In this document: in pieces, positions 1 to 5,306 of the stretch
How the letters are laid out: each line of letters starts with the position of its first letter
Position numbering within the stretch: the first letter of the stretch is position 1
NCBI GenBank assembly: GCA_900767605.1
Contig: CAAFZT010000013.1
Coordinates: 1-14,693 of the forward strand
Direction: 5' to 3'
From: Bacilli bacterium
GTDB lineage: Bacteria > Bacillota_I > Bacilli_A > RFN20 > CAG-826
DNA length: 14,693 nt
The notes under the pieces: model-generated
What the model was told of the DNA's origin: nothing
The model's input: the letters and a program-made list of their open reading frames with translations, nothing else
Databases searched by the model: none
Program-made: the position numbers and the translations under genes

Positions 1-75
1 AAAAGTGAGGGGGTGGTCGGAAATCGTTGAATTCATGGAGAAGGGGGCGTAATTTGATATAGGCAGGAATCCTGG
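1..75. other. Left-edge sequence, unassigned
   Basis: This stretch follows the hipA stop codon. No terminator with a T-tract is visible after hipA; only a weak CAGG/CCTG hairpin lies at its right end. On the plus strand a short open frame runs from the window edge to a TAA at 50-52 and ends ...WSEIVEFMEKGA. It could be the C-terminal tail of a convergent gene, but it is too short to identify. Confidence 0.3.
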
Positions 76-1197
76 TTACACAAGATTCGCGATACTCTCA
101 ATTGCAGCATTCGTTAATACTTTTTTGCATTTTTGAATGATGGTTTTCGCCTCATCCATATTTAACCGATTGTTTTGTGCCACTAGGAGCATGTCTTGAT
201 CCGTAATCCCCTTACCTTTGCCATTAACCGATGTAGTGTGTTCCCCAAAATAGGTCCGCCCAGGTGTAATGTCATACGCGGGGGACAAACGGTACACTTT
301 ATTTGTGGCATCAAACAAAAACGAAAAATTCTTCGCATGATCGTCTTGGTTATCAATAAGAACATTAAAAACCATTCTTCGGTACATCTCCATGACCTCT
401 TCATCATCTTCGGTTAAGATTCTGGTCAGTTTAATCAAGTCGTTATAATCCAATGCAGGGGCGCGAAAATCACATTCCAACAATGCGGCGACGCTGATCA
501 TATGGACCTTATCATTTTGATGACGGTCAAACCTTTTAATTAGGAAATACTTTCCGCCTTTTTTCGATGTGACTAATTCGATATCTGGAATACGGATTCC
601 GCACGATTTGGCGAGGGACATGTATCGGAATTCAAGATCAGCGATGTCTTTTGGATCAAAACGGGAAGAAAATTTAACAATCCAGTCTTCACCTTTATAA
701 CGAATCAAGGATTTTGGTCTAGCTCCGCCACTGGATCCACCCAATGAATAAAGCGTTCCAATGTCTTGCACTTCTTTTGAATCCAATAAAGCATTGCATT
801 CTTCTTGGATAAGATCGAAGTCAATGATGTCCGGTTTGGTGGCTTGACTAAAATCAGGCACATATTCAAGCAAGCCCATTCCGGATGACCCTACATAAGC
901 CAATCGGTCGAGGGGGGACAGAGAACGTATATCAATCTTCTTTTGCCTCAAAAAACGTTCTAACAGCAATTCACCATAACTGTCAGGGAGGGAATCCGCA
1001 AACACCCCAAAGAGACCTCTAAAATAAAGGGAGGACGACACGAACAATTGTCTAGATAACGGGAGTTTAAATGGGTTAAGAGAAAATCCGTTTTGAACCC
1101 ATTCGTCACTATATTGAAAAGCGATTCGGCGATCTTTGGTTAAAGCCAACGTACCGACTAATGTTTTATTTGCCAATACGTCAATCTTCTTGATCAT
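76..1197 (-). CDS. hipA: HipA-family serine/threonine kinase toxin
   Basis: A 373-residue kinase of the HipA family, the toxin of HipBA type II toxin-antitoxin modules. Known HipA enzymes phosphorylate cytosolic targets such as GltX and can cause growth arrest or persistence; the target here is not known. Seen in the sequence: a HipA N-terminal subdomain ending near residue 115 (LSPLDRLAYVG...), a glycine-rich loop LGGSSGGARPKS at 152-163, a lysine in WIVKF (K175), FLIKRFDR near 218-225, the catalytic segment DNQDDHAKNFSF (Asp285 and Asn290 aligning with E. coli Asp309 and Asn314) and the metal-binding SPAYD (Asp309). All key kinase residues appear intact, so it should be active. I chose the ATG at 1197 over an in-frame ATG at 1239 because GAGGAGG lies just before it and the longer N-terminus adds no family sequence. 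It overlaps the antitoxin gene by 17 bases, which implies translational coupling. Confidence 0.93.
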   Translation of the reverse strand: MIKKIDVLANKTLVGTLALTKDRRIAFQYSDEWVQNGFSLNPFKLPLSRQLFVSSSLYFRGLFGVFADSLPDSYGELLLERFLRQKKIDIRSLSPLDRLAYVGSSGMGLLEYVPDFSQATKPDIIDFDLIQEECNALLDSKEVQDIGTLYSLGGSSGGARPKSLIRYKGEDWIVKFSSRFDPKDIADLEFRYMSLAKSCGIRIPDIELVTSKKGGKYFLIKRFDRHQNDKVHMISVAALLECDFRAPALDYNDLIKLTRILTEDDEEVMEMYRRMVFNVLIDNQDDHAKNFSFLFDATNKVYRLSPAYDITPGRTYFGEHTTSVNGKGKGITDQDMLLVAQNNRLNMDEAKTIIQKCKKVLTNAAIESIANLV

Positions 1198-1471
1198 GCA
1201 AAACCTCCTCAATGGACGTATATTCTTTACGAACCTCAAATAAGCGATCTAAGTCTTCGTAGAGTCGAAGGCTCATTGCAATTTTGATGAATGAAGCAAA
1301 AGAGATATCCCCCGTATTTTCAAATTTCCTTATCGTGGCATACGGAACACCAGAAAGAACGGAAAGACGCTTTTGGGATATCTTCCTATTTTTTCGAATC
1401 GCAACGAGACGTTTTGCGATTTCCATTTGTTGTTCGTAATAAGTTTTAAAAAGTAATGCTTGTTCTTCCAT
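1181..1471 (-). CDS. hipB: HipB-like XRE-family antitoxin
   Basis: A 96-residue DNA-binding protein with a Cro/C1-type helix-turn-helix at about residues 19-75 (IAKRLVAIRKNRKISQKRLSV...). It lies directly upstream of and overlaps hipA, the standard order for HipBA modules, in which HipB binds and neutralises HipA and represses the operon. The C-terminal tail after the HTH (about 25 residues, acidic, ending HDQED) would be the flexible segment. No Shine-Dalgarno sequence precedes the ATG at 1471. Instead, a 16-bp palindrome containing the -10 box stops one base from the start codon, so the transcript is predicted to be nearly leaderless. An internal Met at residue 16 also lacks a ribosome binding site and would remove only residues before the HTH. 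Identification rests on domain plus context. Confidence 0.9.
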   Translation of the reverse strand: MEEQALLFKTYYEQQMEIAKRLVAIRKNRKISQKRLSVLSGVPYATIRKFENTGDISFASFIKIAMSLRLYEDLDRLFEVRKEYTSIEEVLHDQED

Positions 1472-1472
1472 T

Positions 1473-1488
1473 TGCTACTATAATAGCA
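1473..1488 (-). promoter_or_regulatory. Proximal hipBA operator palindrome
   Basis: Minus-strand TGCTATTATAGTAGCA is an inverted repeat (TGCTA/TAGCA, 6-base centre). It covers the deduced -10 box and ends one base before the hipB ATG. An exact copy lies 41 bp upstream. Binding by HipB is inferred from known HipB autorepression. Confidence 0.75.
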
Positions 1489-1508
1489 TTTTTTTATCAT
1501 TATTTCAA
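1480..1508 (-). promoter_or_regulatory. hipBA promoter (sigma-A type)
   Basis: On the minus strand, the -35 box is TTGAAA (1503-1508), the spacer is 17 bp and the -10 box is TATTAT (1480-1485); each box matches consensus at 5 of 6 bases. The expected start of transcription is near 1473, two or so bases from the hipB ATG at 1471, so the mRNA would have almost no 5' leader. The -10 box sits inside the proximal operator and the distal operator begins 5 bp upstream of the -35 box, so repressor binding would block polymerase directly. Confidence 0.7.
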
Positions 1509-1513
1509 TTTTT

Positions 1514-1529
1514 TGCTACTATAATAGCA
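1514..1529 (-). promoter_or_regulatory. Distal hipBA operator palindrome
   Basis: An exact second copy of TGCTATTATAGTAGCA just upstream of the -35 box. The centre-to-centre distance of 41 bp is close to four helical turns, placing both sites on the same DNA face and suiting cooperative binding by HipB dimers or a HipA-HipB complex. Confidence 0.7.
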
Positions 1530-1546
1530 ATTCAATAATAAAGATT

Positions 1547-2086
1547 TTAATAAATGATTCCTTCTTTGTTCGTCGTAGGAACACCGATATCAATCGCAGA
1601 TGAACTGAAGTCAAACACGCACTTTCCGACGTTAAAGGAGATGTGCAGCACATCATTCACTTCAAAATAATGGAATTCATCCGTCATATCGGCCATCCGT
1701 TCCTCGATTTCTGTATTAGTGGAATTCATTGTTAACCCATAGACCGTAATCTCGGGATCCGTGATATGGATATGAGTGATCGCCCACTTATCTTTGGTAT
1801 CGGGATAACCAGACGACAAATAAGTAACGTGAACAGCGGGTGCAACAGCCATATCTCCGCTTGTATCCGCAACATATCGATGGTCGAGGTATTCTGCCGC
1901 TCCAAACCAACCTGGAAGCAACGTGCAGCCTTTTTCTTCGAATTCCTGACGTTCCACTCTTTCCGTAATCCAAAAATCAAGGTTGGTATCTGCGGGCTTC
2001 TTCAAATAGAAAGTAGAGCAGCTGCACAAAGTAGCCATTAAAGGTAATGCCGAAACAAAAGCAGGGATTAATTTGTTGGTTTTCAT
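1547..2086 (-). CDS. Small putative lipoprotein, unknown function
   Basis: A 179-residue protein that I do not recognise. The chosen start gives a good lipoprotein signal: n-region MKTNK, a hydrophobic stretch (LIPAFVSALPLMATL) and a lipobox-like LCSC with Cys23 as the lipidated residue, so it is probably anchored to the outer face of the membrane. The mature part (about 157 residues) is mixed in character with no transmembrane segment and no motif I can name. An in-frame ATG at 2128 would add 14 residues before the signal and starts 8 bases after the preceding stop; neither start has a convincing ribosome binding site. A TATAAT at 2093-2098 sits just before the chosen ATG but has no good -35 partner. 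The gene lies between the XRE-nucleotidyltransferase gene and hipBA on the same strand. A link to either is only inferred from position. Confidence 0.65.
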   Translation of the reverse strand: MKTNKLIPAFVSALPLMATLCSCSTFYLKKPADTNLDFWITERVERQEFEEKGCTLLPGWFGAAEYLDHRYVADTSGDMAVAPAVHVTYLSSGYPDTKDKWAITHIHITDPEITVYGLTMNSTNTEIEERMADMTDEFHYFEVNDVLHISFNVGKCVFDFSSSAIDIGVPTTNKEGIIY

Positions 2087-2136
2087 GTGCTCATTATATA
2101 ACGTGAACTTGTTCTTAACGCATACCATCTTTCAAG

Positions 2137-2595
2137 TTATCCGTAGATCTTCACCCCGTCCTTTAATATTTCATTTAGTAATTTGACGTTTTGAACAGCT
2201 ATTTCAAGACGAATTAAATCCACTTTTTTGCCAAGTTTTTCTTCAAGTTCACCATGAAGTCCGTAATATTCGAGTCCATCCACCGAAGAAACAATCATGA
2301 GGTCAACGTCACTGTCCTTCGTAGCTTTATTTTTCGCATAACTGCCAAATAAATAGCACGCATCGACTGCGTAACGAGCGCAAATAGATGACACCGTTTC
2401 CTTGATTTCGTTCAAAGACAAAACGCGACTTTTTAGATGATTTTCCAGAATTTGAACCATTTGCTGATATTTAAAAGTGTTCTGACATTCGCCTTTCGCT
2501 TCATAACGGCAATATGTTCGAAGCGGAATACCCATCAGTTGTGCTGCCTGTGGTTGAGTCAAATTACAATATGCACGAAGTTCCTTCAAATTCAT
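2137..2595 (-). CDS. XRE helix-turn-helix fused to minimal nucleotidyltransferase (MNT)
   Basis: A 152-residue two-domain protein. Residues 1-35 form an XRE-like helix-turn-helix (MNLKELRAYCNLTQPQAAQL..., MGIPLRTYCRYE). Residues 60-152 form a minimal nucleotidyltransferase of the DNA-polymerase-beta-like superfamily, with GSYAKNKATKDSDVDL at 84-99 supplying the GS motif and Asp96/Asp98, and VDLI supplying the third acidic residue Asp126. The catalytic triad is therefore complete. In known HEPN/MNT modules the MNT protein is the antitoxin and transfers AMP to a HEPN toxin. Here no HEPN gene is adjacent: downstream is a lipoprotein gene, upstream a broken gene. The HTH suggests that the protein binds its own promoter. 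I prefer the ATG at 2595; an ATG at 2622 would add MAWNIKNTA. Neither has a Shine-Dalgarno sequence. Confidence 0.85.
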   Translation of the reverse strand: MNLKELRAYCNLTQPQAAQLMGIPLRTYCRYEAKGECQNTFKYQQMVQILENHLKSRVLSLNEIKETVSSICARYAVDACYLFGSYAKNKATKDSDVDLMIVSSVDGLEYYGLHGELEEKLGKKVDLIRLEIAVQNVKLLNEILKDGVKIYG

Positions 2596-2616
2596 GGCAG
2601 TATTTTTTATATTCCA

Positions 2617-2629
2617 TGCCATTTTGGCA
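2617..2629. promoter_or_regulatory. Candidate operator for the XRE-MNT gene
   Basis: TGCCATTTTGGCA is a 13-bp inverted repeat (TGCCA/TGGCA, 3-base centre) just upstream of the preferred start at 2595, overlapping the alternative ATG at 2622. A similar half-site (TGGCA) occurs at 2594-2598, with further TTGCCA/TGGCAA-like copies in the 2640-2760 interval. Recognition by the XRE domain is an inference from position. Confidence 0.3.
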
Positions 2630-2763
2630 AGTTAAACTTAAAGATATTGCCATCAATTCACCCCAAATCGGCATAGCCAACGTATCAATCACCTGCGTAC
2701 TTATATAAAGGTTCATCTAATCATCACCAGTAGAGGATTATTACTTATCGTTGGCAAATCTAA

Positions 2764-3024
2764 AGTTGTACTTTAAAAAAGTCAAAAGGAGTATTTCGAT
2801 ATGCCACTAAAGGCGAAATCGACCTTATCCTTTCGGAAAATGGAATTCTTTACCCCGTTGAAATTAAGCTGAGTTCTTCTCCTAAAGCCGAGATGACCTC
2901 TCATTTTGATGTTTTGGACGAGATACCGACCAAAAAAAGAGGCATGGGAGCCATCGTCTGCCTTTATGATAAGAAGCTATATCTAAGAGATAATCTCGTG
3001 GTTCTTCCCGTGGAATATATCTAA
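2764..3024 (+). pseudogene. C-terminal remnant of a DUF4143-family ATPase
   Basis: The only plus-strand coding signal in the window. An open frame of 86 codons runs from a TAA at 2761 to the stop at 3022-3024 and has no usable start codon. From FRYATKGEIDLIL through LYPVEIKLSSSP to GMGAIVCLYDKK and a terminal LPVEYI it matches my recollection of the C-terminus of DUF4143-containing AAA-type ATPases, where the EIDLI...VEIK segment resembles a PD-(D/E)xK nuclease-like fold. Complete members are about 400 residues, so some 80 percent is missing, including the Walker motifs. Part of 2632-2708 in another frame reads VKLKDIAINSP and might be a further scrap, but that is too weak to claim. The remnant is interpreted as a decayed accessory gene. 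Confidence 0.75.
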
Positions 3025-3030
3025 AACTTT

Positions 3031-3492
3031 CTATCGCAAATCCAAACGAACATCTTTTCCAAGTGCCTTGAACAGCTTATTAATTTTTGCAATCGTAGGA
3101 TTTCCTAAGCCTTTTTCAATTTTGGAAATATCCCCTTGGTCCATGTGTGCCAATTTGGCTAACTCCGTTTGGGTAACACCCACCTCATTTCGAGTTTTTG
3201 CAAGCAAAACTCCTATTTGCTGATTGATCGATATTTCTTCCTGGCCCACAACAATTCCATCTTCGTAAATACTTGTCGCGTCAAAATCCAAATCATCATT
3301 CCAAACGACAGCATATCCGCCAGGATCAAGACGACCGTTTTCAAACAAGGTTCGATTCTTTCTCAATTCTTCCAATTGTGGATATTTTGGAAACATTAAA
3401 GACATATCATACCGAATGACTTTGCCATCTTGGTAAGTAAGTTCCACAACAACATCGTTAAGAAATCGAACCTTTTTTGCGATGTAATGCAT
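3031..3492 (-). CDS. DUF2442 protein with C-terminal XRE helix-turn-helix, putative antitoxin
   Basis: A 153-residue fusion. Residues 1-82 are a DUF2442 domain with the family hallmark YAVVWNDDLDFDATSIYEDG. Residues about 92-150 are an XRE-type helix-turn-helix (IGVLLAKTRNEVGVTQTELA..., DQGDISKIEKG). It follows the DUF4160 gene by a single base, so the two are almost certainly co-translated. DUF4160 and DUF2442 genes commonly occur as a pair and have been regarded as a possible type II toxin-antitoxin system, though the biochemistry is not established to my knowledge. The HTH makes this member the likely repressor and antitoxin. The ribosome binding site (AAAGGA) lies within the end of the upstream gene. 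The low-complexity link between the two domains is short. Function in the cell is inferred. Confidence 0.85.
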   Translation of the reverse strand: MHYIAKKVRFLNDVVVELTYQDGKVIRYDMSLMFPKYPQLEELRKNRTLFENGRLDPGGYAVVWNDDLDFDATSIYEDGIVVGQEEISINQQIGVLLAKTRNEVGVTQTELAKLAHMDQGDISKIEKGLGNPTIAKINKLFKALGKDVRLDLR

Positions 3493-3493
3493 A

Positions 3494-3748
3494 TCAATCT
3501 AATCCTTTTAACTTATAGTATTTCTCCGTCTCCCACATATTCAATAATTCTTTTTGGTAACTAAGAATGAATTCTTTAACCATTTTCTTTGCCTTGCTAG
3601 GGAAATCACCCTCGTAAATCTCGCCATTAGATATATAGAAGGTCGCAGCATTTTCTCCATAAAAAGCATGAATGTGTGGTGGGTTATGCTCCTTGTTTCT
3701 TAAGTTCATCATGATATAAATCCCGTAAAAGAAACTGATTGTCGGCAT
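3494..3748 (-). CDS. DUF4160 domain protein, putative toxin partner
   Basis: An 84-residue protein that matches the DUF4160 family over its whole length: MPTISFFYGIYIMM at the start, the hallmark HNPPHIHAFYGE at about residues 21-32, and a helical C-terminal half (AKKMVKEFILSYQKELLNMWE). It is first in a two-gene unit with the DUF2442-XRE gene, which starts one base after its TGA. Its activity is unknown; by analogy with other two-gene modules it would be the toxin, but no catalytic motif is evident apart from the His-rich segment. A strong AAAGGAGG lies 14 bases before the ATG, a longer spacing than usual, and a consensus-like promoter lies just above. Confidence 0.85.
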   Translation of the reverse strand: MPTISFFYGIYIMMNLRNKEHNPPHIHAFYGENAATFYISNGEIYEGDFPSKAKKMVKEFILSYQKELLNMWETEKYYKLKGLD

Positions 3749-3773
3749 AAAATTAGTAAGGGCCTCCTTTGAT

Positions 3774-3801
3774 ATTATATGGTATAAAACCCATATATCA
3801 A
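3774..3801 (-). promoter_or_regulatory. Promoter of the DUF4160/DUF2442 unit
   Basis: On the minus strand, the -35 box is TTGATA (3796-3801), the spacer is 16 bp and the -10 box is a perfect TATAAT (3774-3779). The expected transcription start is near 3767-3769, essentially at the AAAGGAGG ribosome binding site (3763-3770), so the leader would be very short. The region contains alternating half-sites: TATATGG at 3776-3782, CCATATA at 3791-3797 and ATATGG at 3809-3814. These overlap both promoter boxes and are candidate operator elements for the XRE domain of the second gene. Confidence 0.7.
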
Positions 3802-3849
3802 AATATAAATATGGTTTTTATCCCATTTTTAAACAGAAATAACCGAAAT

Positions 3850-3880
3850 AAAAAGTCGTCTGATATGGACGACCTTTTAT
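3850..3880. terminator. Intrinsic terminator after rpsR (possibly bidirectional)
   Basis: GTCGTC (3855-3860) pairs with GACGAC (3868-3873) across a 7-base loop. An A-tract on the left and a T-tract on the right extend the stem. Read on the minus strand, the stem is followed by TTTTTATTT, so it ends the rpsF-ssb-rpsR transcript and separates it from the accessory block. Confidence 0.8.
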
Positions 3881-3932
3881 AGCTTGCACGTTTTTGACGG
3901 ATGATCGTTCCGTCACATCTGCCCCATCAAGA

Positions 3933-4157
3933 TTACTTGACGTCAGGAAGCAGACCCATGAAGCGGGCGTTCTTGATCGCCGTGGCGACTTGGCGCTGAT
4001 ACTTGGCGCTGGTGCCGGTGATGGAACGCGGGGTGATCTTGCCGTCGGGTCCAATGAAGCGAGAGAGGGTCTCGACATCTTTGTAGTCGACGTATTTGAT
4101 CTTGTTCTTCTTGAAATAGCAAACCTTACGGCGTGCACGGGTTTTTCTAAAAGCCAT
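3933..4157 (-). CDS. rpsR: 30S ribosomal protein S18
   Basis: A 74-residue S18 that forms a heterodimer with S6 on the platform of the 30S subunit. The conserved core is plain: RARRKVCYF near the start, IDY-equivalent VDYKDVETLSRFI, the KITPRSITGTSAKYQRQVATAIKNAR segment (residues 40-64) and a terminal MGLLPD. Length is normal. It is last in the rpsF-ssb-rpsR operon, 26 bases after the ssb stop codon, with an AAAGG ribosome binding site, and is followed by an intrinsic terminator. It ends ...PDVK. Confidence 0.97.
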   Translation of the reverse strand: MAFRKTRARRKVCYFKKNKIKYVDYKDVETLSRFIGPDGKITPRSITGTSAKYQRQVATAIKNARFMGLLPDVK

Positions 4158-4183
4158 TGTTCTTTACCTTTCCGGGCAGTTCC

Positions 4184-4645
4184 TTAGAAGGGAAGGTCAT
4201 CTTCCATCAAAGGATCGAGATTATTGGAAGTCGATGAATTGCCCTGTGGTTTGACCGTGTTGTCCGGCGCGTTATAGGACGAGCCGACATCCGGGGTATA
4301 TCCGGAATCGTTCTCCGAAGCACCATTCGAGGCTTTGGGCTCCATGAGCTCAATGCGCTCAGCAACGATTTCGGTGGAAGTCACCTCCACGTTGGAATCC
4401 CGACGCGTGTATTTGCGTTGGGTGAGACGACCAACAACGCCAATCAAAGATCCCTTGTGAGTGAACTTCGAGACGACGTCTGCCTGTTTTCCGAAAACGG
4501 AAACCGGCATAAAGATGGTGGTCTTTTGACCTCCACGACGCTCATCGGACGCAATGGTGAAGGAAGCCACGGTCATGCCCGAGGTGGTGGAGCGGGTTTC
4601 GGGGTCGCGGGTCAGGCGACCAACTAGAACGACATTGTTAAGCAT
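4184..4645 (-). CDS. ssb: Single-stranded DNA-binding protein
   Basis: A 153-residue SSB that coats single-stranded DNA in replication, recombination and repair. The OB-fold runs from residue 1 to about 107 (MLNNVVLVGRLTRDPE..., TVASFTIASDE, PVSVFGKQADVV, GVVGRLTQRKY). A Ser/Asn/Gly-rich disordered linker (about 108-145) leads to the acidic tip MEDDLPF, which recruits partner proteins. It sits between rpsF and rpsR as in most Firmicutes. GGAGGATAACAC precedes the ATG, and the gap to the rpsF stop codon is 18 bases. The central position argues for the housekeeping, not a phage, copy. Confidence 0.97.
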   Translation of the reverse strand: MLNNVVLVGRLTRDPETRSTTSGMTVASFTIASDERRGGQKTTIFMPVSVFGKQADVVSKFTHKGSLIGVVGRLTQRKYTRRDSNVEVTSTEIVAERIELMEPKASNGASENDSGYTPDVGSSYNAPDNTVKPQGNSSTSNNLDPLMEDDLPF

Positions 4646-4663
4646 GTGTTATCCTCCTGCTGC

Positions 4664-4951
4664 TTAGTCTTTATCAACGGTGATAAGGAAACGGATAACA
4701 AGATTGTCGAGACGGACCAAACGCTTGAATTCTTCAAGGCAGGCATTGTCGGCAGAGATCTTTTCGACAACGTAGAAGCCTTTCTTCAAATCGTGGATCG
4801 GGCTCGCAAACTCACGGACTCCCATCTCCTTGCTGTCACGAACAACGCCTTTGTTGTCGGTGAGGATCTTGTGGAGCTTTTCAATTTCAGCCTTTCTGCT
4901 GGCATCATCGAGATCCGCAGAGAGGATGAACATGAGTTCATATTTTCCCAT
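4664..4951 (-). CDS. rpsF: 30S ribosomal protein S6
   Basis: A 95-residue S6 of normal length; it binds S18 and the central domain of 16S rRNA. The family start MGKYELMFILSADLD, the segment GVREFASPIHDLKKGFYVV and the end VRLDNLVIRFLITVDKD are clear. An in-frame ATG at 5038 would add 29 residues without family resemblance and would lie at the deduced transcription start. The chosen ATG at 4951 has a strong AGGAGGTG nine bases upstream. It heads the rpsF-ssb-rpsR operon and is preceded by a structured leader and a near-consensus promoter. Confidence 0.96.
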   Translation of the reverse strand: MGKYELMFILSADLDDASRKAEIEKLHKILTDNKGVVRDSKEMGVREFASPIHDLKKGFYVVEKISADNACLEEFKRLVRLDNLVIRFLITVDKD

Positions 4952-5037
4952 AGTGTTTGCACCTCCTAATTTCGGTCTAGGGTCGCATCGAAATCGTACG
5001 ACCATAGAAGTGTGTGCCGTATCCTTCAAAAACGGCA
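4952..5037 (-). promoter_or_regulatory. Structured 5' leader of rpsF, candidate S6:S18 autoregulatory element
   Basis: The deduced leader is about 86 bases long. On the minus strand it can form a first hairpin GCCGT/ACGGC (5016-5036), a second hairpin GGTCG/CGACC (4981-5003), and a short stem CCTA/TAGG (4962-4981) whose loop carries ACCG and whose 3' arm includes part of the AGGAGG ribosome binding site. Known rpsF leaders in many bacteria contain a CCG-bearing structure bound by the S6:S18 complex that represses translation. The CCG loop next to a sequestered ribosome binding site fits that scheme, but I have not matched the full consensus. Confidence 0.5.
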
Positions 5038-5043
5038 AACGCC

Positions 5044-5072
5044 ATTATAAAGGGGGTAAGGGGGATAATCAA
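5044..5072 (-). promoter_or_regulatory. rpsF operon promoter
   Basis: On the minus strand, the -35 box is TTGATT (5067-5072), the spacer is 17 bp and the -10 box is TATAAT (5044-5049, perfect consensus). The expected start of transcription is near 5037. The stretch from here up to the lysS terminator (about 5073-5260) contains no gene I can support; short open frames there look random. Confidence 0.75.
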
Positions 5073-5260
5073 TCTTGGACTTTACCAATTTGCTTCCTTT
5101 CATCTAATGAGACGACCTTTTGCCCATAACAAGAAGTCGCCTCACTATTTCTATAACCGAAAAAAAGGGAATTATGACGAAACTTGTTTCCAAATTTTAG
5201 GGTTAAAATGTAAATCTTTTTATCTAATTTCTTCGATAAATTCTGGATAATTTGAAGTGA

Positions 5261-5287
5261 CAAAAAATGCCACATTGCGTGGCATTC
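5261..5287 (-). terminator. Intrinsic terminator after lysS
   Basis: A perfect 8-bp stem, AATGCCAC (5266-5273) with GTGGCATT (5279-5286), and a 5-base loop. It is followed on the minus strand by a run of T. It begins 20 bases after the lysS stop codon. Confidence 0.88.
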
Positions 5288-5306
5288 CTTGAATGGCTTT
5301 TTGGCC

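Noticed and set aside
2437..2708. Two plus-strand frames over the XRE-MNT gene, the second ending VKLKDIAINSPQIGI
   Set aside because: Mostly antisense to the MNT gene. The short tail could be a scrap of the ATPase remnant, but the similarity is too weak to annotate.
3818..4138. 106-codon Arg/Ser-rich frame overlapping rpsR on the same strand
   Set aside because: It is a different frame of rpsR with low-complexity composition and runs through the rpsR terminator.
4952..5038. In-frame 29-residue N-terminal extension of S6
   Set aside because: The AGGAGG sits before the ATG at 4951, the extension does not resemble S6, and its ATG lies at or before the deduced transcription start.
5069..5275. 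68-codon minus-strand frame in the rpsF-lysS gap
   Set aside because: It has no ribosome binding site, starts in the lysS terminator and ends in the rpsF promoter, so it looks random.
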